A DNA stretch of 64,000 nt from Escherichia coli (GCF_011881725.1 NZ_JAATUR010000008.1:51021-115020), one strand, 5' to 3'. Positions 52,385 through 62,863 are shown, numbered from the stretch's first letter. Translations and numbers: made by a program. The notes: a model not told the origin generated them from the sequence alone.

Positions 52385-53416
52385 ATGGCGACCATTAAGG
52401 ATGTAGCCCGACTGGCAGGCGTTTCAGTCGCCACCGTTTCCCGCGTCATTAATAACTCTCCAAAAGCCAGCGAAGCTTCTCGTCTGGCTGTGCATAGCGC
52501 AATGGAATCTCTGAGCTATCACCCGAACGCTAACGCCCGTGCGCTGGCGCAACAGACCACTGAAACGGTCGGCCTGGTCGTTGGTGATGTTTCCGATCCA
52601 TTTTTCGGTGCAATGGTGAAAGCGGTCGAACAGGTGGCTTACCATACCGGTAATTTCTTATTAATTGGCAACGGTTATCACAACGAACAAAAAGAGCGCC
52701 AGGCCATTGAGCAGCTGATCCGCCATCGCTGCGCCGCGCTGGTCGTCCATGCCAAAATGATCCCGGACGCTGATTTGGCTTCATTGATGAAACAAATACC
52801 CGGCATGGTGTTAATCAACCGGATCCTTCCGGGTTTTGAGAATCGTTGTATCGCTCTGGACGATCGCTACGGTGCCTGGCTGGCGACACGCCATTTGATT
52901 CAGCAAGGTCATACACGCATTGGTTATCTCTGCTCTAACCACTCTATTTCTGATGCCGAAGATCGTCTGCAAGGATATTACGATGCCCTTGCCGAAAGTG
53001 GCATCCCGGCCAATGATCGGCTGGTGACTTTCGGCGAACCGGACGAAAGTGGTGGCGAACAGGCAATGACTGAACTGTTGGGAAGAGGCAGAAATTTCAC
53101 CGCCGTGGCTTGTTATAACGACTCAATGGCGGCAGGCGCGATGGGCGTGCTGAATGACAATGGGATTGATGTACCGGGTGAAATTTCGCTGATTGGTTTT
53201 GATGATGTGCTGGTGTCACGCTATGTGCGCCCACGGCTGACCACGGTACGTTATCCAATAGTGACAATGGCGACCCAGGCTGCCGAACTGGCATTGGCGC
53301 TGGCGGATAATCGCCCCCTGCCAGAAATCACCAACGTCTTTAGTCCTACGCTGGTACGTCGCCATTCAGTTTCAACACTGTCGTTGGAGGCAATTCATAA
53401 CGCAGCCAGCGACTAA
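52385..53416 (+). CDS. galR: Galactose repressor GalR (LacI family)
   Basis: GalR, 343 residues, represses gal operons and releases DNA on binding D-galactose. The LacI-type helix-turn-helix ATIKDVARLAGVSVATVSRV is at residues 2-21 with the minor-groove hinge helix (NANARALAQQ) after it, then the periplasmic-binding-protein-like core. AAAGGT lies upstream of the ATG. It converges on lysA with only 6 bp between the stops. Confidence 0.98.
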   Translation: MATIKDVARLAGVSVATVSRVINNSPKASEASRLAVHSAMESLSYHPNANARALAQQTTETVGLVVGDVSDPFFGAMVKAVEQVAYHTGNFLLIGNGYHNEQKERQAIEQLIRHRCAALVVHAKMIPDADLASLMKQIPGMVLINRILPGFENRCIALDDRYGAWLATRHLIQQGHTRIGYLCSNHSISDAEDRLQGYYDALAESGIPANDRLVTFGEPDESGGEQAMTELLGRGRNFTAVACYNDSMAAGAMGVLNDNGIDVPGEISLIGFDDVLVSRYVRPRLTTVRYPIVTMATQAAELALALADNRPLPEITNVFSPTLVRRHSVSTLSLEAIHNAASD

Positions 53417-53422
53417 CCGTGA

Positions 53423-54685
53423 TTAAAGCAACTCAAGCGCCAGCAATTCCTCAATGGTCTGGCGGCGGCGAATCAACCGCGCCTGACCATTATCAAACAG
53501 AACTTCTGGCAACAGTGGGCGACTATTGTAATTAGATGACATTGACGCACCATATGCGCCAGTATCATGCAGCACCAGATAATCGCCAGCCTTCACTTCC
53601 GGTAAAGCACGGGTTTCGACATTCCCCCCTTCCTGCTGGGTAAAGACATCGCCCGATTCACATAATGGCCCTGCGACAACAGTTTCCACCGTTGTCGCGT
53701 GTTCCAGAGAACGACCATCAGCCGCCAGCGCGCTAATATGGTGGTAACTGCCGTACATTGCGGGACGCATCAGGTCGTTAAATCCGGCATCAACCAGCAC
53801 AAAGTGGCGGCTTCCCATTTGTTTGACGCTCCGCACCTGGGTAATTAACACTCCAGACTGCGCCACCAGGAAGCGACCCGGTTCGATTTCCAGTTTCACA
53901 GGGTGACCGAGATGGCGGGCGATTTGCTCACGCGCAGCATTCCATAAACCATAATAATGTTCGGTATCAACCGCCTCTTCATCGTGTTGATAAGGAATAG
54001 AAAGCCCACCGCCCGCAGAAATAGCCTGTAAATCCTGACCCAAATCGACCACCTGACGCACCATCGCGCCACACACCTGCTCCAGATGCGCATAATCAAC
54101 ACCAGAACCAATGTGCATATGAATGCCGACCAGCTGCAGATGATGACGTTGTATCACTTCCAGCGCGGCCGGAAGATCGGTATACCAGATGCCGTGCTTG
54201 CTGTTTTCGCCACCGGTATTGGTTTTTTGGCTATGGCCGTGACCAAAGCCCGGATTAACGCGTAGCCATACCCGATGCCCAGGCGAAACCTGGCCAAGTT
54301 GGTCGAGCATATCAACGGAGCCAGCATTCACTGGAATTTGCAATTCACTGACGCGCTCGAGTGTCGCCTGATCGATAACATCCGCAGTAAAGACAATGTC
54401 ATCGGGATGGGTTTGCGGATTATATCCCGCCGCCAACGCGCGCTCGATTTCCCCTAATGAGACGGAATCCACTTTCACGCCCTGTTCGCGCATTAAGCGC
54501 AAAATATGAATATTGGAACAGGCTTTCTGCGCGAAGCGTACAACATCAAACTGTTTCAGCGCTGCAATCTGCCGACGAATAATTTGGGCATCGTAGACCC
54601 ACACCGGGCAACCGAATTCTGCTGGCAAGCGCAGCAGGTTTTCGGCGGTGAGATCGGTATCAGTGCTGAACAATGAATGTGGCAT
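53423..54685 (-). CDS. lysA: Diaminopimelate decarboxylase LysA
   Basis: LysA, 420 residues, decarboxylates meso-diaminopimelate to L-lysine with pyridoxal phosphate, the last step of lysine synthesis. The PLP lysine is K54 (RFAQKACSN) and the group IV decarboxylase motifs HIGSGVD, EPGRFLVAQSG and GPLCESGD are present. I chose ATG 54685, with GGAG upstream; a 15-residue extension is unsupported. It is transcribed divergently from its activator lysR. Confidence 0.98.
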   Translation of the reverse strand: MPHSLFSTDTDLTAENLLRLPAEFGCPVWVYDAQIIRRQIAALKQFDVVRFAQKACSNIHILRLMREQGVKVDSVSLGEIERALAAGYNPQTHPDDIVFTADVIDQATLERVSELQIPVNAGSVDMLDQLGQVSPGHRVWLRVNPGFGHGHSQKTNTGGENSKHGIWYTDLPAALEVIQRHHLQLVGIHMHIGSGVDYAHLEQVCGAMVRQVVDLGQDLQAISAGGGLSIPYQHDEEAVDTEHYYGLWNAAREQIARHLGHPVKLEIEPGRFLVAQSGVLITQVRSVKQMGSRHFVLVDAGFNDLMRPAMYGSYHHISALAADGRSLEHATTVETVVAGPLCESGDVFTQQEGGNVETRALPEVKAGDYLVLHDTGAYGASMSSNYNSRPLLPEVLFDNGQARLIRRRQTIEELLALELL

Positions 54686-54807
54686 AACAAACTCCGAATA
54701 AATGCTTTTTTTATGATTACGCCACATCATAAAAAGAATAAAAAATATCGATTTATGCCGAGTCTATGCAAAAATGATATGGATTACCGGATTGCGAGAG
54801 AACGCCA
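54686..54807. promoter_or_regulatory. Divergent lysA-lysR promoter region
   Basis: 122 bp between the two divergent genes, with a strongly AT-rich core (about 54711-54770). LysR activates lysA and represses itself from this region in E. coli; I cannot pin down its T-N11-A boxes with confidence. Confidence 0.7.
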
Positions 54808-55725
54808 ATGGCTGCTGTTAACTTACGTCATATTGAAATTTTTCATGCGGTTATGACCGCCGGCAGCCTGACAGAAGCGGCGCAACTGCTGCATACTTCA
54901 CAGCCAACCGTCAGCCGCGAACTGGCGCGCTTTGAAAAGGTGATCGGACTGAAGCTGTTTGAGCGCGTACGCGGCAGATTACACCCTACCGTTCAGGGAC
55001 TACGTTTGTTTGAAGAGGTGCAGCGCTCCTGGTATGGGCTGGATCGCATCGTCAGCGCAGCCGAGAGTCTGCGCGAGTTTCGCCAGGGAGAACTGTCTAT
55101 TGCCTGCCTGCCGGTCTTTTCGCAGTCTTTTTTGCCGCCGCTGCTGCAACCCTTTCTGGCCCGTTATCCTGAAGTCAGCTTAAACATTGTGCCGCAGGAA
55201 TCGCCGCTACTCGAAGAGTGGCTTTCGGCCCAGCGTCATGATTTAGGACTCACCGAAACACTGCATACGCCAGCGGGTACGGAGCGCACCGAATTACTCT
55301 CTTTAGATGAAGTATGTGTTTTACCGCCGGGTCATCCGCTGGCGGTAAAAAAGGTATTAACGCCGGAAGATTTTCAGGGTGAGAACTACATCAGCCTTTC
55401 CCGTAGTGACAGCTATCGCCAGTTGCTGGATCTGTTGTTTGCAGAGAATCAGGTTAAACGACGCATGATAGTAGAAACCCACAGCGCCGCGTCAGTCTGC
55501 GCGATGGTACGGGCGGGTGCGGGAGTGTCAGTGGTTAATCCGCTCACCGCTCTGGATTATGCGGCAAGCGGATTAGTGGTTCGGCGGTTCAGTATTGCGG
55601 TTCCCTTCACCGTCAGCCTGATTCGCCCTCTGCATCGCCCGTCATCAGCGCTGGTGCAGGCATTCAGCGAGCATTTACAGACCGGTTTACCAAAACTGGT
55701 TGCCGCTCTTGAGGCTATTTTGTAG
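54808..55725 (+). CDS. lysR: LysR, transcriptional activator of lysA
   Basis: LysR, 305 residues here, is the founding member of the LysR family and activates lysA according to diaminopimelate and lysine levels. The helix-turn-helix (SLTEAAQLLHTSQPTVSREL) is at residues 20-39. The C-terminus ends LVAALEAIL; K-12 LysR as I remember it is six residues longer, so the stop is early here, outside the core fold. It converges on ygeA with a 4-bp gap. Confidence 0.96.
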   Translation: MAAVNLRHIEIFHAVMTAGSLTEAAQLLHTSQPTVSRELARFEKVIGLKLFERVRGRLHPTVQGLRLFEEVQRSWYGLDRIVSAAESLREFRQGELSIACLPVFSQSFLPPLLQPFLARYPEVSLNIVPQESPLLEEWLSAQRHDLGLTETLHTPAGTERTELLSLDEVCVLPPGHPLAVKKVLTPEDFQGENYISLSRSDSYRQLLDLLFAENQVKRRMIVETHSAASVCAMVRAGAGVSVVNPLTALDYAASGLVVRRFSIAVPFTVSLIRPLHRPSSALVQAFSEHLQTGLPKLVAALEAIL

Positions 55726-55729
55726 CGAA

Positions 55730-56422
55730 TTACGACAGCATAAAGGCTACTGCATCCCCAGCATGGATAGCCGCAGTATCAAACACAGGCAGGACACTGC
55801 GCTCTTCTGGCACCAGTAAGCCAATTTCAGTACAGCCAAAAATGACACCCTGCGCGCCTTGTTCTGCGAGGCGAGCAATCACTTGCGCATAATAAGCGCG
55901 TGATGTTTCGCTAAATTGCCCCAGACACAGTTCTTCAAAAATAATCTGATTAATTTTCGCCCGTTCATCTGCTTCAGGGATCAGACAGTCGATAGAAAAT
56001 TGCTCCGCCAGCCGCCCGCGATAAAAATTCTGTTCCATGGTGTAACGCGTACCCAGCAGCGCCACGCGAGTCATTCCGGCACGAGTAATTGCACGTCCGG
56101 TGGCATCCGCAATGTGTATGAAAGGCAGTGAGCAACGAGACTCAATGGCATCTGCCACTTTATGCATCGTATTGGTACATAAGAGAATGCCTTCTGCACC
56201 CGCCCGCTGTAAGCCAAGCGCCGCCTCTGCCAGTATCTCCCCTGCTTTGTCCCATTCACCGCGACGCTGACACTCTTCTATTTCATGAAAATCAACGCTA
56301 TGTAGCAGCAATTGCGCAGAGTGAAGCCCACCAAGTCGCTGTTTAATGCCTTCATTTATCAGACGATAGTAAGGAATAGTGGATTCCCAGCTCATACCAC
56401 CTAGCAGACCAATTGTTTTCAT
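55730..56422 (-). CDS. ygeA: Amino acid racemase YgeA (Asp/Glu racemase family)
   Basis: YgeA, 230 residues, belongs to the PLP-independent aspartate/glutamate racemase family, using two cysteines seen here in LLCTNTMHK (near residue 82) and FGCTEIGLL (near residue 196). Broad amino acid racemase activity, including on homoserine, has been reported for the E. coli protein. It lies between lysR and araE, on the araE strand. Confidence 0.95.
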   Translation of the reverse strand: MKTIGLLGGMSWESTIPYYRLINEGIKQRLGGLHSAQLLLHSVDFHEIEECQRRGEWDKAGEILAEAALGLQRAGAEGILLCTNTMHKVADAIESRCSLPFIHIADATGRAITRAGMTRVALLGTRYTMEQNFYRGRLAEQFSIDCLIPEADERAKINQIIFEELCLGQFSETSRAYYAQVIARLAEQGAQGVIFGCTEIGLLVPEERSVLPVFDTAAIHAGDAVAFMLS

Positions 56423-56513
56423 TCCTTTCTCCTGACTTGTGAGTTAATGCAGCAAGGCTGAATAAGGAACGAGACTAATGTCTCAACGGCCTGGCGCCCG
56501 ATCTCTATTAGCG

Positions 56514-56545
56514 AAAAAAAGGCCAGATGTACAGCACATCCGGCC
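56514..56545 (-). terminator. Terminator of araE
   Basis: On the minus strand GGCCGGATGT / ACATCTGGCC (one G-U pair) form a 10-bp stem followed by seven T's, just after the araE stop. It separates araE from ygeA. Confidence 0.9.
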
Positions 56546-56552
56546 CGTGACA

Positions 56553-57971
56553 TCAGATGCCGATATTTCGCAACTTCTCGCCTGCCATCAGTTTGCGTTC
56601 GATATGCTCCAGCGTGACATTCTTGGTTTCCGGAATGAGCCAGAAGGTAATGCCCACAAACGCAATATTCAGCGCGGTGTAGAGCCAGAACGTACCGGCA
56701 GCGCCAATACTGTCGAGCAGAGTCAGGAAGGTCGCCCCGATAATCATGTTCGACACCCAATTCGTGGTGGTCGAACAGGTAATACCAAAATCGCGGCATT
56801 TCAGCGGTTGAATTTCAGAGCACAGGATCCACACTACTGGCGCGGCGCTCATCGCGTAACCGGCAATACACATCATCGTCATGCCAACAGAGAGCCAGGA
56901 CAAGCCACTGGAAGCCGTACCGTTATCAAACTGCATCAGGCAATAACCCAGCACCAGAGTCCCCAACGCCATCACGCTGAAACCAATTTTCAGTGCCGGT
57001 TTACGCCCCGCTTTATCTACCGTAAACACCGCAATAAAAGTGGCAAACATAAAGGTCAGCCCCACGACCAGAGTCGCAATCATCTGCTGTTCAGTTGTCG
57101 TAAAGCCCGCCATTTTGAAGATACGCGGCGCGTAGTACATGATGATGTTCATACCGGTAAATTGTTGCATCGCCTGTAACAACATACCGAGGAACACCGC
57201 ACGACGGACGTTACGGTTGATTTTAAACAGCGCCCAACCGCCCTGTTTTAATTTCAGGCTTTCACGAATTTCGTTCAGTTCTTCTCGCGCTTTTTCTGAT
57301 GTATCGCGCAGCATACGCAGCACTTCTTCCGCCTCGATATGACGCCCTTTCTCCGCCAGCCAGCGAGGGCTATTCGGCAAGAAAACGACCAGAATAATCA
57401 ACAGGACCGCCGGTAAGGCAAGCACACCTAACATTGCACGCCAGTTACCGCTATAGCTGAATGCCGTATCGGATAAAAACGCCAGTACGATGCCCAGCGT
57501 TACCATCAACTGGTACATACTGATCATCTTGCCACGTACGTTTTCACTCGCCATTTCAGAGAGGTACAGTGGAGCTGTATACGAGGCAATCCCCACGGCA
57601 ATCCCAAGCACCACACGAGCTGCGATTAACATCTCTACGCTGGTCGCAAAAGCTGACCCTATTGAACCGATCACAAACAGGATAGCACCTGCCATCAGAC
57701 TGTATTTACGCCCCAGACGGAACGACAGCCAACCATTGAACAGCGCACCAATGGCTGCGCCGAGCATCATGCTACTGACCACCCATTCCTGCAATCGACT
57801 GGTTAGAACAAAGTGATCGGTAATGAACGGCAACGCGCCGGCGATGACCCCGATATCAAGGCCGAATAACAATCCTGCGACCGCAGCAGCTACCGAAACA
57901 AACATATTCATACGACGCGTATCTCGCAGAGAACGCGGCGTTAAAGCAGATTCCGTATTGATAGTAACCAT
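56553..57971 (-). CDS. araE: Arabinose:H+ symporter AraE
   Basis: AraE, 472 residues, is the low-affinity L-arabinose/proton symporter, a 12-span sugar porter. Family signatures are visible: [17 protein letters not shown] (span 1), [22 protein letters not shown] and the [13 protein letters not shown] loop, with [12 protein letters not shown] at the end. ATG 57971 follows AGGAAAAA; an 18-residue extension is unsupported. Induction by AraC-arabinose and CRP is known. Confidence 0.98.
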   Translation of the reverse strand: MVTINTESALTPRSLRDTRRMNMFVSVAAAVAGLLFGLDIGVIAGALPFITDHFVLTSRLQEWVVSSMMLGAAIGALFNGWLSFRLGRKYSLMAGAILFVIGSIGSAFATSVEMLIAARVVLGIAVGIASYTAPLYLSEMASENVRGKMISMYQLMVTLGIVLAFLSDTAFSYSGNWRAMLGVLALPAVLLIILVVFLPNSPRWLAEKGRHIEAEEVLRMLRDTSEKAREELNEIRESLKLKQGGWALFKINRNVRRAVFLGMLLQAMQQFTGMNIIMYYAPRIFKMAGFTTTEQQMIATLVVGLTFMFATFIAVFTVDKAGRKPALKIGFSVMALGTLVLGYCLMQFDNGTASSGLSWLSVGMTMMCIAGYAMSAAPVVWILCSEIQPLKCRDFGITCSTTTNWVSNMIIGATFLTLLDSIGAAGTFWLYTALNIAFVGITFWLIPETKNVTLEHIERKLMAGEKLRNIGI

Positions 57972-58233
57972 TTTTTCCTGCCTGCAGAGAATAAGACATT
58001 GTGAAAAAATACGTGAACAACGCATACAGATGTCAGGTCTGAATCAGCATAAATATGGATTAAATTGCTGCGCTATACGGTTATGTGATGGACATTCCAA
58101 TTTTTAAATTAAGTAAAATTATTAGCATTGCTGTTAACTATATAATTTTAAAAAAGATAAAAATAAAAAAGTTTATTAATTGATAATTGATATGGATTAT
58201 TTCATAACCGAGATATGGATTATGATGATCTAC
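57972..58233 (-). promoter_or_regulatory. araE promoter region with TATGGA-type repeats
   Basis: An AT-rich 262-bp region. TATGGA-N7-GCTG at 58054-58070 matches the inverse of the AraC half-site TAGC-N7-TCCATA at nine of ten bases. The decamer ATATGGATTA occurs three times (58053, 58190, 58213); the last two are 23 bp apart and lack the GCTA part. No gene is seen here. Confidence 0.6.
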
Positions 58234-58239
58234 AGGTAT

Positions 58240-58263
58240 AAAAAACCCTGCCATAAGGCAGGG
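58240..58263 (-). terminator. Terminator of kduID
   Basis: On the minus strand CCCTGCC / GGCAGGG with loop TTAT is followed by TTTTTT: the end of the kduI-kduD transcript. Confidence 0.92.
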
Positions 58264-58285
58264 TCATAAAAATGGATTGAATAAA

Positions 58286-59047
58286 TTAACGCGCCAGCCA
58301 GCCGCCATCTACAGCGATGGTATAACCATTCACATAGTCTGAGGCGCTGGAGGCAAGGAACACCACAGGCCCCATTAGATCGCTCGGCAATCCCCAACGC
58401 CCTGCCGGGATGCGGTCAAGAATTTCCGCACTACGCTGTTCATCAGCCCGCAGTTGTTGGGTATTGTTGGTCGCCATATAGCCCGGAGCTATCGCATTAA
58501 CGTTGATGTTATGTTTTGCCCATTCGTTCGCCATCAGGCGCGTCACACCCATCACGCCGCTTTTTGATGCGGTATACGAAGGTACGCGGATCCCGCCCTG
58601 AAATGAGAGCATCGATGCGATATTGATAATTTTGCCGCCGTTGCCCTGGGCGATGAAGTGTTTCGCCGCCGCCTGGGACATGAAGAATACACTTTTGATG
58701 TTCAGGTTCATCACATCGTCCCAGTCTTTTTCACTGAAATCGAGAGCATCTTCACGGCGAATCAATCCAGCGTTATTCACCAGGATATCAATATGGCCGA
58801 ACTCTGCTACCGCACGATCCAGCAATGCAGGAATGCCATCAATCTGACGCAGATCGGCGGTCAGGCTTAAAAAACGACGGCCCAGTGCCGTGACCTGTTC
58901 AATGGTTTCGGTCGGTTCAACGATATTAATACCGACGATATCACAGCCCGCTTGCGCGAGTCCCAGCGCCATCCCCTGCCCCAGTCCAGTGTCACACCCC
59001 GTGACTACCGCGACTTTACCTTCAAGAGAAAATTCTTTTAAAATCAT
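58286..59047 (-). CDS. kduD: 2-dehydro-3-deoxy-D-gluconate 5-dehydrogenase KduD
   Basis: KduD, 253 residues, is a short-chain dehydrogenase that reduces 2,5-diketo-3-deoxygluconate to KDG with NAD(P)H in hexuronate and pectin-fragment catabolism. The cofactor motif TGCDTGLGQGMA and catalytic YTASKSG (Y-x3-K) with the upstream serine in NIASMLSFQGG are intact. It follows kduI by 28 bp; together they give KDG. Confidence 0.97.
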   Translation of the reverse strand: MILKEFSLEGKVAVVTGCDTGLGQGMALGLAQAGCDIVGINIVEPTETIEQVTALGRRFLSLTADLRQIDGIPALLDRAVAEFGHIDILVNNAGLIRREDALDFSEKDWDDVMNLNIKSVFFMSQAAAKHFIAQGNGGKIINIASMLSFQGGIRVPSYTASKSGVMGVTRLMANEWAKHNINVNAIAPGYMATNNTQQLRADEQRSAEILDRIPAGRWGLPSDLMGPVVFLASSASDYVNGYTIAVDGGWLAR

Positions 59048-59075
59048 GATAATACCTTATTCATTTTGCCTGCAA

Positions 59076-59912
59076 CTAGCGCAGGTCTTTAACGGCAACG
59101 TGGTCCATATCATCAAAGACCTGGTTTTCACCGACCATGCCCCAGATAAAGGTATAAGCTTTGGTCCCTACCCCGGAATGGATGGACCAACTCGGGGAAA
59201 TTACGGCCTGCTCGTTATGCATCACAATGTGACGCGTTTCTTGCGGTTGCCCCATCATGTGGAAAACGCAGGCGTCATCATCCATGTTGAAATAGAAGTA
59301 AACTTCCATCCGACGCTCGTGAGTGTGGCACGGCATTGTATTCCACAGGTTGCCCGGAGCCAGCTCTGTCAGCCCCATACTCAACTGGCAGGTTTCCAGC
59401 ACATCTGGCACAAAGTATTTGTTAATTGTGCGACGGTTACTGGTGATGTTATCGCCCAGAGTAACCGGAGCGACCTCAGCCGGGGTTACTTTTTTAGTGG
59501 GATACGTCGTATGGGCAGGTGCGCAGTTGTAATAAAACTTCGCCGGAGTGGCACTATCAATGCTGGCAAAGACAACTTCTTTTGCACCTTTGCCAACATA
59601 GAGAGCGTCGCGGTGACCGATTTCATAGCATTGACCATCGACGGTAATCGTACCAGCACCACCAATATTGATAACGCCCAGCTCGCGACGCTCCAGAAAG
59701 TAGCTCACGCCCAGTTGTTTTCCAACTTCTCCGCCAACGGAAACCGTTTTTGCTACCGGCATAATGCCGCCAACAATAATGCGGTCAATGTGGCTGTAAA
59801 CCATCGTGTACTCATCCGCGACGAATACCTTTTCAACCAAAAACTCATTACGCAGCCCCTGGGTGTCCAGCGTTTTTGCATGCGCACTGTGGATGCTCTG
59901 TCTTACGTCCAC
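59076..59912 (-). CDS. kduI: 5-keto-4-deoxyuronate isomerase KduI
   Basis: KduI, 278 residues, is a cupin-fold zinc enzyme that converts 5-keto-4-deoxyuronate to 2,5-diketo-3-deoxygluconate. Zinc ligands lie in [14 protein letters not shown] (H-x-H and E) with a later histidine in SIHSGVG. It heads the kduI-kduD operon; two KdgR-like boxes lie upstream. Confidence 0.97.
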   Translation of the reverse strand: MDVRQSIHSAHAKTLDTQGLRNEFLVEKVFVADEYTMVYSHIDRIIVGGIMPVAKTVSVGGEVGKQLGVSYFLERRELGVINIGGAGTITVDGQCYEIGHRDALYVGKGAKEVVFASIDSATPAKFYYNCAPAHTTYPTKKVTPAEVAPVTLGDNITSNRRTINKYFVPDVLETCQLSMGLTELAPGNLWNTMPCHTHERRMEVYFYFNMDDDACVFHMMGQPQETRHIVMHNEQAVISPSWSIHSGVGTKAYTFIWGMVGENQVFDDMDHVAVKDLR

Positions 59913-59953
59913 ATCAACCTCCGATAATCATTGAACTGTAAAATCACAACGAT

Positions 59954-59972
59954 TGTGAAACATCGTTTCGTT
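59954..59972. promoter_or_regulatory. Candidate KdgR box, proximal to kduI
   Basis: TGTGAAACATCGTTTCGTT agrees with AATRAAAYRNYRTTTYATT at 16 of 19 positions, about 45 bp before the kduI start. Confidence 0.6.
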
Positions 59973-60020
59973 TTATTCTTTAAAGGATGATATGCCTGCA
60001 CAGTGAGCTTTTCAATCAAA

Positions 60021-60039
60021 AATAAAACATTGTTTCATT
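60021..60039. promoter_or_regulatory. KdgR box upstream of kduI
   Basis: AATAAAACATTGTTTCATT matches the KdgR consensus AATRAAAYRNYRTTTYATT at all positions, about 110 bp before kduI. KdgR control of kdu genes is established in enterobacteria. Confidence 0.85.
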
Positions 60040-60191
60040 TTTTTGATAAGAGATTGAGAAAAGTGTCGCGTCGATCACGAATAAGTCAGGTGAAGGAAAA
60101 TTGAGAGCCTATAGGGTATGTGCGCAGACGTGCCAACCATCATCATGAAATGGCTTGATAGCGGCAGATGTTTAACGAAAAAGAAAGAAAT

Positions 60192-61379
60192 TTAGATCTG
60201 GTCGTCACGCTCAATAGTTAACGCCACGCCCTGGCCACCACCAATACAAAGTGTAGCCAGTCCTTTACGCGCGTTGCGTTTTACCATTTCATGGACCAAT
60301 GAAACCAGAATGCGGCAACCGGATGCGCCAATCGGGTGACCCAACGCAATTGCGCCACCGTTAACATTGACCCGACGTTCATCCCATTCGAGCATTTTGC
60401 CAACCGAAAGCGCCTGTGCAGCAAACGCTTCATTAGCCTCAATCAGATCGACATCGGAAAGCTGCCAACCCACACGCTCAAGGCAACGGCGAGTTGCATA
60501 TACCGGGGCAATACCCATCAATGCCGGATCTACACCAACGCTGGCAAAGGCGCGAATACGTGCCAGTACGGGTAAATTCAACGCTCGCGCTTTGGCTTCG
60601 CTCATCATCATTACCGCAGCAGCACCATCATTAATAGATGAGGCATTACCCGCAGTAACAGAGCCGTGGCTATCAAATGACGGATTTAAGCTAGCCAGTC
60701 CTTCAGCACTGGCATCCGTACGCGGCTGCTCATCGGTATCAACAATCAGAAGCTGCTCATTGTTTTGCGTTCTCACCGGAACAATCTCATCTTTGAATCG
60801 TCCAGAGTCGATGGCTGCCCGCGCTTTTTGTTGTGAACTAAGGGCATAGGCATCTTGTAATTGACGGCTGATACCATATTCACGCGCCAGATTTTCAGCC
60901 GTGACACCAATATGGTAATCATTGAATGCGTCCCATAAGCCATCATGCACCAGGCTATCAACCAGTTGGCTATCGCCAAGCTGTGCACCAGTACGGCTAT
61001 CAGTCAGGACATGTGGTGCGCGACTCATGTTTTCTTGACCACCGGCGATGACAATATCAGCCTCGCCACACTGGATCGCTTGTGTGGCAAGATGCAGTGC
61101 TTTTAGCCCGGAACCACAAACATCGTTAATCGTAATTGCCGAAACACTGTTGGGTAGACCACCTTTAATAGCCGATTGCCGTGCTGGATTCTGCCCTGCC
61201 CCTGCGGTCAGAACCTGCCCCAGAATCACTTCATCCACCGCATGTGCAGCAACGCCTGTGCGTTCTAATAACGCTTTCACGACCAGGCTACCTAGTTCAA
61301 CAGCAGAATGGCCAGCCAACGCGCCACGAAAACAGCCGATAGGTGTTCGTAACGCACCGACAATCACAACGTCTTTCAT
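60192..61379 (-). CDS. yqeF: Acetyl-CoA acetyltransferase-like thiolase YqeF
   Basis: YqeF, 395 residues here, is a type II thiolase predicted to condense or cleave acetoacetyl-CoA. The acyl cysteine is in INDVCGSGLKALHLA (near residue 88), the histidine in ALGHPIGASGCRI and the second cysteine in LCIGGGQG. The physiological role is not well defined. The ATG at 61379 follows GCGAGG; a five-residue extension (61394) is possible. It is divergent from yqeG. Confidence 0.95.
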   Translation of the reverse strand: MKDVVIVGALRTPIGCFRGALAGHSAVELGSLVVKALLERTGVAAHAVDEVILGQVLTAGAGQNPARQSAIKGGLPNSVSAITINDVCGSGLKALHLATQAIQCGEADIVIAGGQENMSRAPHVLTDSRTGAQLGDSQLVDSLVHDGLWDAFNDYHIGVTAENLAREYGISRQLQDAYALSSQQKARAAIDSGRFKDEIVPVRTQNNEQLLIVDTDEQPRTDASAEGLASLNPSFDSHGSVTAGNASSINDGAAAVMMMSEAKARALNLPVLARIRAFASVGVDPALMGIAPVYATRRCLERVGWQLSDVDLIEANEAFAAQALSVGKMLEWDERRVNVNGGAIALGHPIGASGCRILVSLVHEMVKRNARKGLATLCIGGGQGVALTIERDDQI

Positions 61380-61633
61380 CACAACCTCGCACAAATTAAC
61401 AGTGCAATAGTAAATGATTGTTAATAAAAATTATCTTAAATGTTTAAAAATGGTGATTTTTATCACAAAGGAAATTCACCGAAATGAGGGATGGATACCC
61501 AGTTGGCACGCAAGGTTTGCATCTACTAACACACCAATAGAGGGGTAGAAAGGGTGTTAATCTCCCATACCCAACCTGCTTTATGGTAAATTGCCCTCCA
61601 TTTTGTTTAATTTGTAGATGATACGTTCAAATA

Positions 61634-62863
61634 ATGTCTAAAATTTGGTCAAAAGAAGAAACTCTGTGGAGTTTCGCGCTATACGGCACAGCCGTGGGTG
61701 CAGGCACGCTCTTTCTTCCTATTCAGTTAGGTTCGGCAGGGGCTGTGGTCCTGTTTATTACTGCTCTGGTCGCCTGGCCTTTAACATACTGGCCACATAA
61801 GGCTCTATGCCAGTTCATCCTCTCTTCCAAAACATCTGCAGGTGAAGGTATCACCAGTGCAGTAACGCATTACTATGGTAAGAAGATTGGTAATCTGATT
61901 ACCACGCTATACTTCATCGCTTTTTTTGTCGTCGTGTTGATATATGCAGTGGCTATTACCAATTCACTTATTGAACAACTGGCAAAGCATATGCTCATTG
62001 ATCTACGCATCCGCATGCTGGTTAGTCTGGGTGTAGTGTTAATCCTGAACCTCATTTTTCTAATGGGGCGTCATGCCACCATTCGGGTAATGGGATTTTT
62101 GGTATTCCCATTGATTGCTTATTTCTTATTCCTTTCCATTTATCTTGTTGGTAGTTGGCAACCTGCTCTATTAACAGCCCAGGTAGAATTCAATCAGAAT
62201 ACCCTTCACCAGATATGGATATCGATTCCCGTGATGGTTTTCGCCTTTAGCCATACGCCCATTATTTCTACGTTTGCCATAGACAGACGTGAAAAATATG
62301 GCGAATACGCTATGGATAAATGCAAAAAAATTATGAAAGTCGCTTATCTCATCATCTGCATAAGTGTGCTGTTCTTTGTCTTTAGCTGCCTGCTTTCAAT
62401 TCCGCCTTCATATATTGATGCAGCCAAAGCAGAAGGGGTTACAATTTTATCAGCACTTTCTATGCTGCCGAATGCCCCAGCATGGTTGTCGATTTCCGGT
62501 ATTATTGTCGCAGTAGTTGCAATGTCGAAATCATTCCTGGGTACCTACTTTGGTGTTATTGAAGGCGCCACGGAAGTCGTCAAAACAACATTACATCAAG
62601 TAGGCTTAAAGAAAAGCCGAGCGTTTAACCGTGCGGTATCAATTATGATGGTATCGCTGATTACCTTCATCGTTTGTTGCATTAACCCAAACGCGATTTC
62701 GATGATCTACGCAATCAGCGGTCCGCTTATTGCCATGATTCTTTTTATCATGCCAACGCTGTCAACATATCTCATCCCGACACTTAAGCCCTGGCGCTCC
62801 ATCGGAAACCTAATTACGTTGATCGTCGGTATCCTGTGCGTATCGGTAATGTTCTTTAGCTAA
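61634..62863 (+). CDS. yqeG: HAAAP-family serine-type transporter YqeG
   Basis: YqeG, 409 residues and about 11 spans, is a paralogue of SdaC (1936-3225): first span LYGTAVGAGTLFLPIQLG, then AVAITNS, SIPVMVFAFSHTPIISTFA, FSCLLSI and KSFLGTYFGV echo the SdaC positions. L-serine (and possibly threonine) uptake has been proposed in E. coli; I infer an amino acid/proton symport role. Single gene with its own terminator. Confidence 0.94.
   Translation: MSKIWSKEETLWSFALYGTAVGAGTLFLPIQLGSAGAVVLFITALVAWPLTYWPHKALCQFILSSKTSAGEGITSAVTHYYGKKIGNLITTLYFIAFFVVVLIYAVAITNSLIEQLAKHMLIDLRIRMLVSLGVVLILNLIFLMGRHATIRVMGFLVFPLIAYFLFLSIYLVGSWQPALLTAQVEFNQNTLHQIWISIPVMVFAFSHTPIISTFAIDRREKYGEYAMDKCKKIMKVAYLIICISVLFFVFSCLLSIPPSYIDAAKAEGVTILSALSMLPNAPAWLSISGIIVAVVAMSKSFLGTYFGVIEGATEVVKTTLHQVGLKKSRAFNRAVSIMMVSLITFIVCCINPNAISMIYAISGPLIAMILFIMPTLSTYLIPTLKPWRSIGNLITLIVGILCVSVMFFS

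Noticed and set aside
58890..59927. 345-codon plus-strand frame opposite kduD/kduI
   Set aside because: It runs antisense through two certain enzyme genes and their gap; codon pattern follows the real genes.
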